Shown: positions 25,386 through 34,092 of the stretch, piece after piece
Layout: each line of letters starts with the position of its first letter
How positions within the stretch are numbered: position 1 is the first letter of the stretch
Source of the DNA: Budorcas taxicolor
Lineage: Eukaryota; Chordata; Mammalia; Artiodactyla; Bovidae
NCBI RefSeq assembly: GCF_023091745.1
Contig: NC_068922.1
Coordinates: forward strand, 31,348,001-31,412,000
DNA: 64,000 bases
Reading direction: 5' to 3'
Position numbers and translations under genes: made by a program
The notes under the pieces: generated by a model
What the model was told of the DNA's origin: nothing
Database searches by the model: none
What the model saw: the letters and a program-made list of their open reading frames with translations, nothing else

Positions 25386-25870
25386 AAGTTTGAACTCAGC
25401 TCTTTTGGCGTCTAAATGTATCTAGACCAGAAGTAACAAAATGTTTCTTTTCAACCATCAGAACTGACTAGGATTGTTTTTTCCAGGCTTCCTCTACGGT
25501 TCTACTTAGTGTTCACGAACTTCTACCTCGCGTTGTAGTTATCACTTGGAAGATCCAAGCCCTCACCAGCAGGACCCTGCCCAGCGTCCTACCCTCCCCC
25601 AGTGTGAGTTCCTCGAGGGTCAAGGACCGAGTTTCCAGGCCTCTGGGGGACAGCCTTACTCAGAATTGGGGTTTGGCACAGGGCAGGGGGTTCGCCCCTC
25701 CCGCCCTGGGGGAACCATTTTGGTTTGACTTCATAGCCAAGCCTGGAGGATCACGACTCCCAGCAGGTACCTCTTCCGCCTTTCGGACCGGGCAGAGGAA
25801 GGGAGTCTCCTCCCCAAGGGACAGCTGGGGCGCCGCGCGGGCGGTTTCCAAGACAACCGAGCAACTCCCT

Positions 25871-25903
25871 CACCCTTCCCCTCCCCTCCCCTCCCCTCCC
25901 CCA
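25871..25903 (-). repeat. CCCCT/AGGGG pentamer repeat in TRDMT1 intron 1
   Basis: On the plus strand it reads as repeated CCCCT. On the TRDMT1 transcript strand it gives at least five consecutive G4 tracts separated by A, about 120-150 nt past the exon 1 donor. Such a G-cluster just inside the first intron favours G-quadruplex or R-loop formation. Confidence 0.85.
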
Positions 25904-26019
25904 CAGACCGTTTCCCCTCCAGTCTCCGCCCCTAGTGCCTCGCCGCTCCGCCCCTCCCTGGAGCCCGAACTCTGACCAGCTCAGGCTCGCAGATGAAGTG
26001 GCGCCCTGTGCCCTCTCAC

Positions 26020-26083
26020 CTCTGAGAGCCTGGTGCATGCCCCCAATTCCGCTATAGAGTTCCAGGGCCCGCAAGGGCTCCAT
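26020..26083 (-). CDS. TRDMT1: TRDMT1 coding exon 1 (tRNA-Asp C38 methyltransferase, partial)
   Basis: TRDMT1 (DNMT2) transfers a methyl group from S-adenosylmethionine to cytosine 38 in the anticodon loop of tRNA-Asp and some other tRNAs. The exon encodes MEPLRALELYSGIGGMHQAL plus Arg21 and the first base of codon 22. This matches the N-terminus of mammalian TRDMT1, including motif I of the cytosine-5 methyltransferase fold (ELYSGIGG, residues 8-15), which binds the cofactor. The start codon has G at -3 and G at +4, a strong context. A GTGAG donor follows at 26019, and the phase-1 ending fits the family's codon 22 Glu. The Pro-Cys catalytic motif and the target-recognition domain lie in exons outside the window. 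The gene is transcribed away from VIM. The match comes from memory of the human protein, but it is long and specific enough to be secure. Confidence 0.93.
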
Positions 26084-26168
26084 TCCTGCGCCACCACCGC
26101 GTCCTCCTTGGAGCTAGGCCTGCCGGTCCCGTGGCTCCTCCTTCCCCCCGGCCCCGCCGCTCCTTCAT
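26052..26168 (-). promoter_or_regulatory. TRDMT1: possible uORF overlapping the TRDMT1 start
   Basis: An ATG at 26168-26166 opens a 38-codon frame that ends in TAG at 26054-26052, inside coding exon 1. It is in a different frame from TRDMT1 (85 nt upstream, +1). If the transcript starts upstream of 26168, the uORF would overlap the main start and could lower its translation. The predicted peptide is Arg/Gly-rich and not recognised. Whether the ATG is in the mature mRNA is unknown. Confidence 0.45.
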
Positions 26169-26202
26169 CTCTGGTTCCGCGGCTTTTTAGTTCCTTCCTC
26201 CT

Positions 26203-26410
26203 AGGACTTCCCTGGTGGCTCAGATGGTAAAGCGTCTGCCTACAATGCTGGAGACCCAAGTTCAATCCCTGGGTTGGGAAGATCCTCTGTAGAAGGCAAT
26301 GGCAACCCACTCCAGTACTCTTGCCTGGAAAATCCCATGGACAGAGGAGCGTGGTAGGCTACAGTCCATGGGGTCGCAAAGAGTCGGACACGACTGACTG
26401 ACTTCACTTC
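26203..26410 (+). mobile_element. Bov-tA SINE upstream of TRDMT1
   Basis: A full-length Bov-tA with an intact-looking tRNA-derived head (from 26207) and tail. Its near edge is 120 bp from the TRDMT1 start codon and it points opposite to TRDMT1. It may form the outer boundary of the promoter or part of a longer 5' UTR. Confidence 0.93.
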
Positions 26411-26487
26411 TAGGTTCGGGCTCAGGCCTTAACAGGGCAGCTTTGAGGCTCAGGGACTGGCAAGGGTAGGCAGGTGGACAAGGGACA

Positions 26488-26534
26488 GAAAGCACAAAGC
26501 CCTCCCAAGAAAATGAAAGCACAAAGCCCTCCCA
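26488..26534 (+). repeat. 27-bp-period direct duplication
   Basis: The 20-mer GAAAGCACAAAGCCCTCCCA occurs at 26488-26507 and again at 26515-26534, identical in both. Confidence 0.95.
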
Positions 26535-26949
26535 TGGCTTGATTTACTCTCCCATCTTCCTTCTAAAGTGCCTTGACAGGGAGAAAGAAAATCCTGGGTA
26601 CAGTAGAGGGCCTGTGACTCAAAGTCAATTAACAGAGGTTAGAACCCACAAACACACTTTTCAGGCTTGCTGCTTTTCCGTCCTTTGAAAGCCAGAAGCG
26701 TCCAAACCTTTCTTCCATTAGGCTTGAACATGTACCTCATGCCTGGTGTTGGGCCTTAGCTTGAGTGATGGAACTAAATCAGCCTCTTACCCAGAGAAGG
26801 TCTGAGAGATACAGGGGCAGAAACCTGCACAGGTGCCCCAGAGGTCCCCTGTGAGCTAATACAGGGGAACTCTGGGGCAAGCTATTTTAACTTGGAAAAT
26901 ACCCCCAAGATAGGAACTGCTGTTAATGTAACTTAGAACTGTTTTTAAG
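26535..26949. other. no recognised feature
   Basis: Non-repetitive-looking sequence upstream of TRDMT1; no exon or motif that I can support. Confidence 0.4.
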
Positions 26950-27480
26950 TCATCAAATGCAATTTCACATGCCTGATGCACAGTGTCAGAGTTTGGAGCA
27001 GAGAAAGGTTTATTGCAGGGTGAACCAAAGCAAACAGGTGGCACATGCTCAAAAACCCAGAACTCTCCCAAGGGTTTCAGCCAAGCAGTTTTAAAGGCAA
27101 GGTAAGGGCCAGGCACCATTCTCAGACTGTTTGATGGTGGTCAGTCTTTAGGTGCTAGAAGGTCTGGAGCTAGTGCCCATCATCATCAAGCAAGTTACTT
27201 TCTTCCACTTGGTGGTAGTTTCAGGATCTGAAAAACTCAGACAATATACATCAGATACTAATCATCTGGGTTCTTCAGAGTGGAGCTAAAGCAGAGGCTA
27301 TGGGGGAAGAGGTCTAATCTAGGAAGGCCTTATAGGGTCCTGTTCCCTTACAATTATAGCCCTTCGAGTGCTGTGGCCTTCCTTCTCCAAGATGATCTAA
27401 TCACCAAAGTGTTAGAAGCTCAATTACAAACTAAGAAAACACGGTCATTGGGAGGAGCAGAAATGGTCTCATTGTGAAGT
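26950..27480 (-). mobile_element. possible solo LTR fragment
   Basis: On the minus strand an AATAAACC polyadenylation-like motif (near 27005-27013) is followed by CTTTCTCTGCTCC, an arrangement common at the R/U5 end of retroviral-type LTRs. The family is not identified and no retroviral genes are adjacent. The outer limits are a guess. Confidence 0.35.
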
Positions 27481-27509
27481 GTTTTACTAGTGTTCCCATT
27501 ACCATCGAA

Positions 27510-27643
27510 TGTTTTTATTTATTTATTTATTTTTGGCCATGCCATAAGGCATGTGGGATCTTAGTTCCTGAACCAGGGATCAAACCTGTGCCTCCTGCAT
27601 TAGAAATGCAGATTCTTAACCACTGAACTGCCAGAGAAATCCC
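27510..27643 (-). mobile_element. CHR-type tRNA-Glu SINE
   Basis: Antisense. The tRNA-derived head is at the right end and the (ATTT)n tail at the left (27516-27533). This is the older cetartiodactyl SINE class. Confidence 0.8.
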
Positions 27644-27706
27644 ACACACGTTCACTATTGTTAGGAGAAATTGAGTTGTACTAATGGCTTCCCTTGTGTC
27701 TTCCCC

Positions 27707-30700
27707 CAGGTCTGAAGGTGTTCAATATGCTACTGGGGAAGAGTGAGGACAATTATGAACAGCTCAAGAAAGAATGAAGCTGCTGGACCAAAGTGGGAAC
27801 AACACTCAGTTATGGACGTGCCTGGTGCTGAAAGTAAAGTCCAATGCTGTAAAGAACAGTATTGCATAGGAACCTGGAATGTTAGGTCCATGGAAGGCAA
27901 ATTAGAAGTGGTCAAACGGGAAATGGCAAGAGTGAACGTCGACATTCTAGGAATCAGCGAACTAAAATGGACTGGAATGGGTGAATTTGACTCAGATGAC
28001 CATTATATCTACTACTGTGGGCAGGAGACCCTTAAAAGAAATGGGGTAGCCATCATAGTCAACAGAAGAGTCCAAAATGCAGTACTTGAATGCAAGTTCA
28101 AAAATGACAGAATGATCTCTGTTCGTTTCCAAGGCAAACCATTCAATATCACGGTAATTCAAGTCTATGCCCCGACCAGTAATGCTGAAGAAGCTGAAGT
28201 TGAACAGTTCTATGAAGACCTACAAGACCTTCTAAAACTAACACCCAGAAAAGATGTCCTTTTCATTATAGGGGACTGGAATGCAAAAGTAGGAAGTCAA
28301 GAAACACCTGGAGTAACAGGCAAATTTGGCCTTGGAATCCGGAATGAAGCAGGGCAAAGGCTAATAGAGTTTTGCCAAGAGAACGCACTGGTCATAGCAA
28401 ACACCCTCTTCCAACAACACAAGAGAAGACTCTACACATGGACATCACCAGATGGCCAACACCGAAATCAGATTGATTATATTCTTTGCAGCCAAAGATG
28501 GAGAAGCTCTATACAGTCAGCAAAAACAAGACCAGGCGCTGACTGTGGCTCAGATCATCAGCTCCTTATTGCAAAATTCAGGCTTAAATTGAAGAAAGTA
28601 GTGAAAACCACTAGGCCATCCAGGTATAACATAAGTCAAATCCCTTATGATTATACAGTGGAGGTGACTAAAAGTTTCAAGGGATTAGATCTGATAGACA
28701 GAGTCCCTGAAGAACTATGGACAGAGGTTCGTAAGACTGTACAGGAGGCAGTGACAAAAACCATCCCAAAGGAAAAGAAATGCAAGAAGGCAAAGTGGTT
28801 GTCTAACGAGGCCTTACAAATAGCTGAGAAAAGAAGAGAAGCTAAAGGCAAAGGAGAAGAGGGAAGCTATAAACAACTGAATGCAGAGTTCCAGAGAATA
28901 GCGAGGAGAGATAAGAAGGCCTACTTAAATGAACAGTGCAAAGAAATAGAGGAAAACAATAGAAAGGGAAAGACTAGAGATCTTTTCAAGAAAATGGGAG
29001 CTATCAAGGAAGCATTTTATGCAAGGATGGACACAATAAATGACAGAAACGGTAAGGACCTAAGAGAAGCAGAACAGATTAAGAAGAGGTGGCAAGAATA
29101 CACTGAAGAACTATACAAAAAAGGTCTTAATGATCCAGATAACCAAGATGGTGTGGTCACTCACTTAGAACCTGACATTCTGGACTGTGAAGTCAAGTGG
29201 GCCCTAGGAAACATTACTACAAACAAAGCTAGTGGAGATGACGGAATTCCAATTGAACTATTTCAAATCCTTAAAGATGATGCTGTGAAAGTGCTGCATG
29301 CAATATGTCAGCAAATTTGGAAAACTCAGCAGTGGCCACAGGACTGGAAAAGGTCAGTTTTCATTCCAATCCCAAAGAAGGGCAATGCCAAAGAATGCTC
29401 AAACTACCGTACTATTGTGCTCATTTCACATGCTAGCAAGGTTATGCTCAAAATCCTTCAAGCTAGGCTTCAACAGTACATGAATAGAGAACTTCCAGAT
29501 GTACAAGCTGGGTTTAGAAAAGGCAGAGGAACCAGAGATCAAATTGCCAACATTCGTTGGATCATGGAGAAAGCAAGGGAGTTCCAGAAAAATATCTACT
29601 TTTGCTTCATTGACTATGCTAAAACCCTTGACTCTGTGGATCACAACAAACTGTGGAAAATTCTTCAAGAGATGGGAATACCAGACCACCTTACCTATCT
29701 CTTGAGAAACCTGTATGCAGGTCAAGAAGCAACAGTTAGAACCAGACATGGAACAACAGACTGGTTCCAAATTGGGAAAGGAGTACGACAAGGCTGTATA
29801 TTGTCACCCTACTTATTTAACTTATATGTAGAGTACATCATGCGAAATGCTGGGCTGGATGAATCACAAGCTGGAATCAAGATTGCTGGGAGAAATATCA
29901 ACAACCTCAGATATGCAGATGACACCATCCTAATGGCAGAAAGTGAAGAGGAACTAAAGAGCCTCTTGATGAGGGTGAAAGAGGAGAGTGAAAAAGCTGG
30001 ACTGAAACTCAACATTAAAAAAACTAAGATCATGGCATCTGGTCCCATCACTTCATGGGAAGTAAAAGGAGAAAAAGTAGAAGCAGTGACCGATTTTATT
30101 TTCTTGGGCTCCAAAATCACTGCAGATGGTGATTGCAGCCATGAAATTAAAAGACGCTTGCTCCTTGGAAGGAAAGCTATGACAAACCTAGACAGAATAT
30201 TAAAAAGCAGAGACATCACTTTGCCAACAAAGGTCCGTCTAGTCAAAGCTATGGTTTTTCCAGTAGTCATGTATGGATGTGAGAGTTGGACCATAAAGAA
30301 GGCTGAGCGCCGAAGAATTGATGCTTTTGAACTGTGGTGCTGGAGAAGACTCTTGAGAATCCCTTGGACTGCAAGGATATCAAACACGTCAGTCCTAAAG
30401 GAAATCAACCCTGAATATTCATTGGCAGGGCTGATGCTGAAGCTGAAGCTCCAATACTTTGGCCACGTGATGCGAAGAGCCAACTCACTGGAAAAGACCC
30501 TGATGTTGGGAAAGATTGAAGGCAAAAGAAGAAGGGGGCGGCAGAGAATGAGATGGTTAGATAGCATCACTGACTCAATGGACATGAGTTTGAGCAAACT
30601 CAGAGTGATAGTGGAGGACAGAAGAGCCTGGTGTGCTGCAGTTCATGGGGTTGCAAAGAGTCAGACATGACTTAGTAACTCAAATACAGAAATAAAAACT
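27707..30700 (+). mobile_element. BovB LINE, 5'-truncated, coding frame open
   Basis: The element starts in a segment that reads GVQYATGEE in another frame, which corresponds to residues near position 30 of the longer copy at 20288-23478. It therefore lacks the 5' leader and the first roughly 30 codons. It ends in a short A-rich tail after 30670. Apart from the truncation it covers the whole protein. Confidence 0.93.
27755..30670 (+). CDS. BovB ORF2: endonuclease and reverse transcriptase, uninterrupted
   Basis: This RTE-clade retrotransposon protein nicks chromosomal DNA and reverse-transcribes its own RNA at the nick. From the first ATG the frame is 971 codons with no stop or frameshift. 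The endonuclease domain (about 35-275) keeps its expected residues: Asn42, Glu69, Asp174/Asn176 and Asp267-His268. The RT domain follows (about 480-800), with catalytic Asp620 in motif A and YADD at 720-723 in motif C. A C-terminal region runs to residue 971. The N-terminus lacks about 30 residues compared with the longer copy in this window. Motif A reads DYAKTLDSVD where other copies here read DYAKAFDCVD, changes that may weaken the enzyme. No promoter is visible because the 5' leader is missing, so independent expression is doubtful. Confidence 0.88.
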   Translation: MNSSRKNEAAGPKWEQHSVMDVPGAESKVQCCKEQYCIGTWNVRSMEGKLEVVKREMARVNVDILGISELKWTGMGEFDSDDHYIYYCGQETLKRNGVAIIVNRRVQNAVLECKFKNDRMISVRFQGKPFNITVIQVYAPTSNAEEAEVEQFYEDLQDLLKLTPRKDVLFIIGDWNAKVGSQETPGVTGKFGLGIRNEAGQRLIEFCQENALVIANTLFQQHKRRLYTWTSPDGQHRNQIDYILCSQRWRSSIQSAKTRPGADCGSDHQLLIAKFRLKLKKVVKTTRPSRYNISQIPYDYTVEVTKSFKGLDLIDRVPEELWTEVRKTVQEAVTKTIPKEKKCKKAKWLSNEALQIAEKRREAKGKGEEGSYKQLNAEFQRIARRDKKAYLNEQCKEIEENNRKGKTRDLFKKMGAIKEAFYARMDTINDRNGKDLREAEQIKKRWQEYTEELYKKGLNDPDNQDGVVTHLEPDILDCEVKWALGNITTNKASGDDGIPIELFQILKDDAVKVLHAICQQIWKTQQWPQDWKRSVFIPIPKKGNAKECSNYRTIVLISHASKVMLKILQARLQQYMNRELPDVQAGFRKGRGTRDQIANIRWIMEKAREFQKNIYFCFIDYAKTLDSVDHNKLWKILQEMGIPDHLTYLLRNLYAGQEATVRTRHGTTDWFQIGKGVRQGCILSPYLFNLYVEYIMRNAGLDESQAGIKIAGRNINNLRYADDTILMAESEEELKSLLMRVKEESEKAGLKLNIKKTKIMASGPITSWEVKGEKVEAVTDFIFLGSKITADGDCSHEIKRRLLLGRKAMTNLDRILKSRDITLPTKVRLVKAMVFPVVMYGCESWTIKKAERRRIDAFELWCWRRLLRIPWTARISNTSVLKEINPEYSLAGLMLKLKLQYFGHVMRRANSLEKTLMLGKIEGKRRRGRQRMRWLDSITDSMDMSLSKLRVIVEDRRAWCAAVHGVAKSQT

Positions 30701-31069
30701 GGTGGCTCAGAATCTGCCTGCCAATGCAGGAGACACAGGCTAGATCGCTGATATGGGAAGATCCCCTGGAGAAGGAAATGGCAACCCACTCCGGTATTCT
30801 TGCTTGGAAAACCTCACGGACAGAGGAGCCTGGAGGGTCCATGGGGTCACAGAGGGTCAGACACGACTCACGACTGAACAACCACCAACAACTTGTAGTA
30901 ATAACTGATCGGATAGAAACTTTAACAAGTACTAATGCAATACTATTAACAAACTATGGCTACTGTGTCTCAATTATATGCCTGACATCCATTTTGATGT
31001 GTCCTGCGAAATATTTTAACTGCACATTGGCCTTTGAGTGCTTTCTTATTTGCCACTGATAGGGGTAGT

Positions 31070-31215
31070 GTGGTAGAAAGATATCAGAGAACACAGTCTT
31101 AGCCCTGGCATTGCCAATAATTGGTTGTGTGCCTTGGCGGTGAGCCCAGTTTCCTTATCTGTAAAATAAAACAGAGGAAAGAAGAGGAAATGATTGTTGA
31201 GGGCCCTCTAGCTCT
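31070..31215 (+). repeat. MIR-like ancient SINE
   Basis: Plus-strand MIR core pattern with 'cagtttccttatctgtaaaa' near 31148. Confidence 0.6.
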
Positions 31216-31680
31216 AAAATTCTGTAGCTGAATTAGTATTTGAAGCAGTGAGTCCTGATTGGGCCACATGTTAATTATCTGCTCAAACTGAAATGATCTT
31301 GAAAGAAAACATTTTAAAAATCTGCTATAAGCAAATATACTTTTAAACTAACTAAGCCTATAGAAATCATATACACGCTAATATCATGTGTATAATGCAT
31401 GAAACAAACTTTTCTAATATTTATTACCTAATACAGTGACATAAATATATATATTACGTATATATTAGTATCTTTCTATATAAATAGAGCTATGCAGTTA
31501 CAGTGATTTATCTATGGTTAACAATCAATATATGAAATCTAGAACCTGTTAAAGCATTAGTGCTATAAATTAAAATAAATATGACCAAGGATGTTACATT
31601 GTAAGACGGAAGAACAAGTACAGGAAAGAGTTCATGAAAAATACCAACTTCGTGAGAGAAAAGATGGTAGAACCCCATCC
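31216..31680. other. AT-rich, no recognised feature
   Basis: Holds short TA-rich runs near 31446-31466 only. Confidence 0.4.
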
Positions 31681-31689
31681 CCATGCAGC

Positions 31690-32215
31690 CTGATTACAAA
31701 ATCTTCACTCTGGTCCTTCAGGTTCACCATGTAATCCAGACATGTAATCACCATGTAATTCCAGACTCACTTTTCTGCCCTAAGCTTGCTTTCTCCCGTT
31801 CTTTGCTGCCACTACAACCTAGAGTACTCCGAATCACCCAAACATGCTCCGTTTCTGAGCTTTCCTGCTTCTGTTCTTCACCCTGCCTAGAAACCCGAGC
31901 CTTCTCCAAGGCCCACACTTAAAGCAGACACTTCCTTCCAGACTTCCAGGCTGGAAACCCCCAACTTGTTTCAATTCTGCAATCCACCTGCCTCCCAGTC
32001 TTCTGCAATACAAATCCTACCTGTTCCTATCAACCCATTCAGTTCATTCTAGCCCAGTTTGCCACATCTAGCTCCTATTTGCCACATCTTCTCTTTACCT
32101 GATACTTCCTCTCTAAAACTTATCACAGTGACAGTCATTTCAAGAACAGAAACTTCTTCCATAGTCATAATTTACAACTGTCTCCATGGAAGCACCTGTA
32201 AGTTGTTAGCCCCCT
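31690..32215 (+). repeat. L2-like ancient repeat
   Basis: A pyrimidine-rich sequence whose layout resembles the L2 3' coding end on the plus strand. Weakly supported. Confidence 0.4.
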
Positions 32216-32346
32216 CGGATTGAATTATGTATGTGCTGTCTTCCAAACCCTGGCACAAGCTGCATGAGCTGGGGGTGCCACAATCCAGAGTAGCTGAGGA
32301 GGAATGTGGGATGAACAGATAAAGAAGAAAAAAGAAGATATATATC

Positions 32347-32466
32347 GGGACTTCCCCAATGGCCCAGTGGTTAAGACTCCACCTTCCAACGCAGGGTGCA
32401 CGGGTTCAGTCCCTAGTCGGGGAACTAAGATCCCACATGCTGTGCAGTGTGGCAAAAACAAAAAAA
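32347..32466 (+). mobile_element. CHR-type tRNA-Glu SINE
   Basis: The tRNA-derived head starts at GGGACTTCCCC (32347), followed by a B-box-like segment near 32400 and an A-rich tail. Confidence 0.85.
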
Positions 32467-32699
32467 TGTATCTTGACTACTCTTTCTCAACTGTTCTTAG
32501 AGAAGATTGGCTATGTAACCTTATAGTTTCTGATAAAGTTATCCTCAGTGACGTGCCCAATGGAGCTGATGTTTTAATCAGAGAAGCTCAACACACTGTT
32601 TGAAAATACAAACAAACATCAAAAGTTGAACTTTCGGACAGTCAGTGCATTTTCCTTCAAAACAGAAAATACACTGTTAAGAAACTGAAATACTTAAAA

Positions 32700-32898
32700 A
32701 TAGACATCTACTGAGAAGCTGCTTTATCCTGCTTTATCAGCTTGGTCCTCTGTGACGACCTAGATGGGTGGGATGGTGGGGTGGGAGGGAAGGGATACGT
32801 GTATACATACAGCTGATTCCCGTTGTTGTACAGCAGAAACTAACACAACATCGTGAAGCTATTATACTCCAATTAAAATTTAAAAAAAAAATTTAAAA
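32700..32898 (+). mobile_element. L1 LINE 3' terminus
   Basis: The terminal 3' UTR of a ruminant L1, ending in an A-rich tail (32880-32898). Strongly 5'-truncated. Confidence 0.8.
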
Positions 32899-32978
32899 AC
32901 CGAAATGATGGTTAACATCTTGCACATATGGAGTGTACCAAAGATAATTACGGGGCACAATAGAATATCAAGGGGTAT

Positions 32979-33095
32979 GCTGCTTAGTCGCTTTAGTCAC
33001 ATCCAACTCGGGTCGACCCTAAGGACTGCAGCCTGCCGGGCTCCTCTGCCCATGGGATTCTCAAGGCAAGAGTACTAGAGTGGATTGCCATGGGG
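32979..33095 (-). mobile_element. Bov-A/Bov-tA SINE fragment
   Basis: Antisense SINE body, truncated on its right side. Confidence 0.8.
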
Positions 33096-33832
33096 TAAAG
33101 TAAAATGATAACAGCATACTCTCAATTATTTAAAGGCTTGTTGTATAAACTGAAATCTAATGACATTTAATTCTTCATCTCCTACCTGTCACTGATCATT
33201 AATTTCTAACAAAATTAAATAAAGCCTGACAGATGCTTGAAATGTTTTTTGCAACCATCCTTGAGTTTCCACGATCCAGGCCATTCTTTATTCCTCAGTG
33301 AAATGTGATGTGGGTTTCTATATTGGATCGCCTACAGGGAGAGAATAGCCTGCTTATGCCACTTTGAGTGACGAATAAATTACATTCTGGTTTTACACAG
33401 AAAAAGAATGGTCTTTATGAACTGTATGGAAAAATTTTAAAATAGTCATACAGGACTAAATTGCCAATAAATGCCCTCAAGAGGGGAGATCATATTTAGA
33501 AGAAATTTGAAATGGAAAGACCCAGAGAATTTATCCACCACAAGTGGTTATTCCAGACACTTATTTCAGAATGCCTTTTACCAGTTCTTGATCTGCCAGC
33601 AAGAAGCTTGTGAGCTGCTAACAAGGTGTGCAGGGCACTTCACAGAGTAAGGTGCTTGGTGGTGAAGTGCTTGAATTATTAGAAAAGCCTTCTTTATAGT
33701 CACCCAAAATCTAGCTTCTTTTCGACTGGCCCTCTGCACTGATTTTGAAGAACTCTCCCTCTTTTGCAATGAACTGCATTGTGGTTAAGAATACAGACTT
33801 GGAAGCCAAAGAGTGCAGATAATAAATGCTCT
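33096..33832. other. no recognised feature
   Basis: Unassigned sequence. The 63-codon minus-strand frame in it has no match that I recognise. Confidence 0.4.
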
Positions 33833-33965
33833 GGATTTCCCTGGCTGTCCAGCAGTAAAGATTCTGAGCTTCCAATGTGGGGGTGTGGGTTCCATCCCTG
33901 GTCAGGGAACTAAGATCCTACATGGTGCAGCCAAAATAATAATAAATAAAAGAATTTTTTAAAAA
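33833..33965 (+). mobile_element. CHR-type tRNA-Glu SINE
   Basis: Diverged head, then the shared 'tggtcagggaactaagatcc' segment near 33899 and an AATAAATAA tail. Confidence 0.8.
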
Positions 33966-33967
33966 AG

Positions 33968-34092
33968 AAATCATAGCTCTGCCTCTAAGTCACTTAACCT
34001 CTCTGACCCACAGTGCATCTAAGATGTGTAAAAATAGAACATGCAATTGCTGTGGAGATTCTACAAGAATTAAAGGCACTTTGCCCAGTGCC
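33968..34092 (+). repeat. MIR SINE (ancient)
   Basis: Plus-strand MIR core including 'gtcacttaacctctctgacc' near 33989. Confidence 0.65.

Larger units (their letters stand above)
1..26019 (-). other. TRDMT1: TRDMT1 intron 1 (inferred), repeat-rich
   Basis: TRDMT1 exon 1 ends at 26020 with a GTGAG donor at 26019-26015 on the minus strand, so transcription continues leftwards to the window edge. I looked on the minus strand for later TRDMT1 coding segments, such as the PPCQ catalytic motif and its neighbours, and saw none. The simplest reading is one long first intron. The region is mostly retroposon sequence, listed separately. A short exon with diverged flanks could have been missed by eye. 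Confidence 0.6.
25750..26200. promoter_or_regulatory. TRDMT1: GC/CpG-rich region of the TRDMT1 5' end
   Basis: G+C and CpG content rise sharply against the AT-rich surroundings, centred on TRDMT1 exon 1. On the minus strand I see no TATA box upstream of the start codon. GC-rich tracts at about 26137-26160 could bind Sp1-type factors. This is the pattern of a housekeeping CpG-island promoter, and the transcription start is probably within about 26090-26200. Confidence 0.7.
27687..30889 (+). mobile_element. Bov-tA SINE split by the BovB insertion
   Basis: A short SINE-head segment, GGCTTCCCTTGTG, sits at 27687-27699. The rest of the SINE, beginning TGGTGGCTCAG, resumes at about 30701 and runs to 30889. 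The BovB lies exactly between. The repeated TTGTG/TGGTG-like motif at the joints may be a short target-site duplication. The right portion is clear; the left portion is short, so the split interpretation is moderate. Confidence 0.6.

Noticed and set aside
25604..25975. 123-codon plus-strand frame near TRDMT1
   Set aside because: A GC-rich chance frame, antisense to TRDMT1 intron 1 and including the CCCCT array.
25751..26019. Extension of the TRDMT1 frame beyond codon 22
   Set aside because: A clear GTGAG donor follows codon 22's first base and the read-through peptide has no resemblance to the methyltransferase, so this is intron.
29809..30597. 262-codon minus-strand frame opposite the BovB RT region
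   Set aside because: It is the antisense shadow of the BovB coding frame; similar antisense frames recur opposite other BovB copies.
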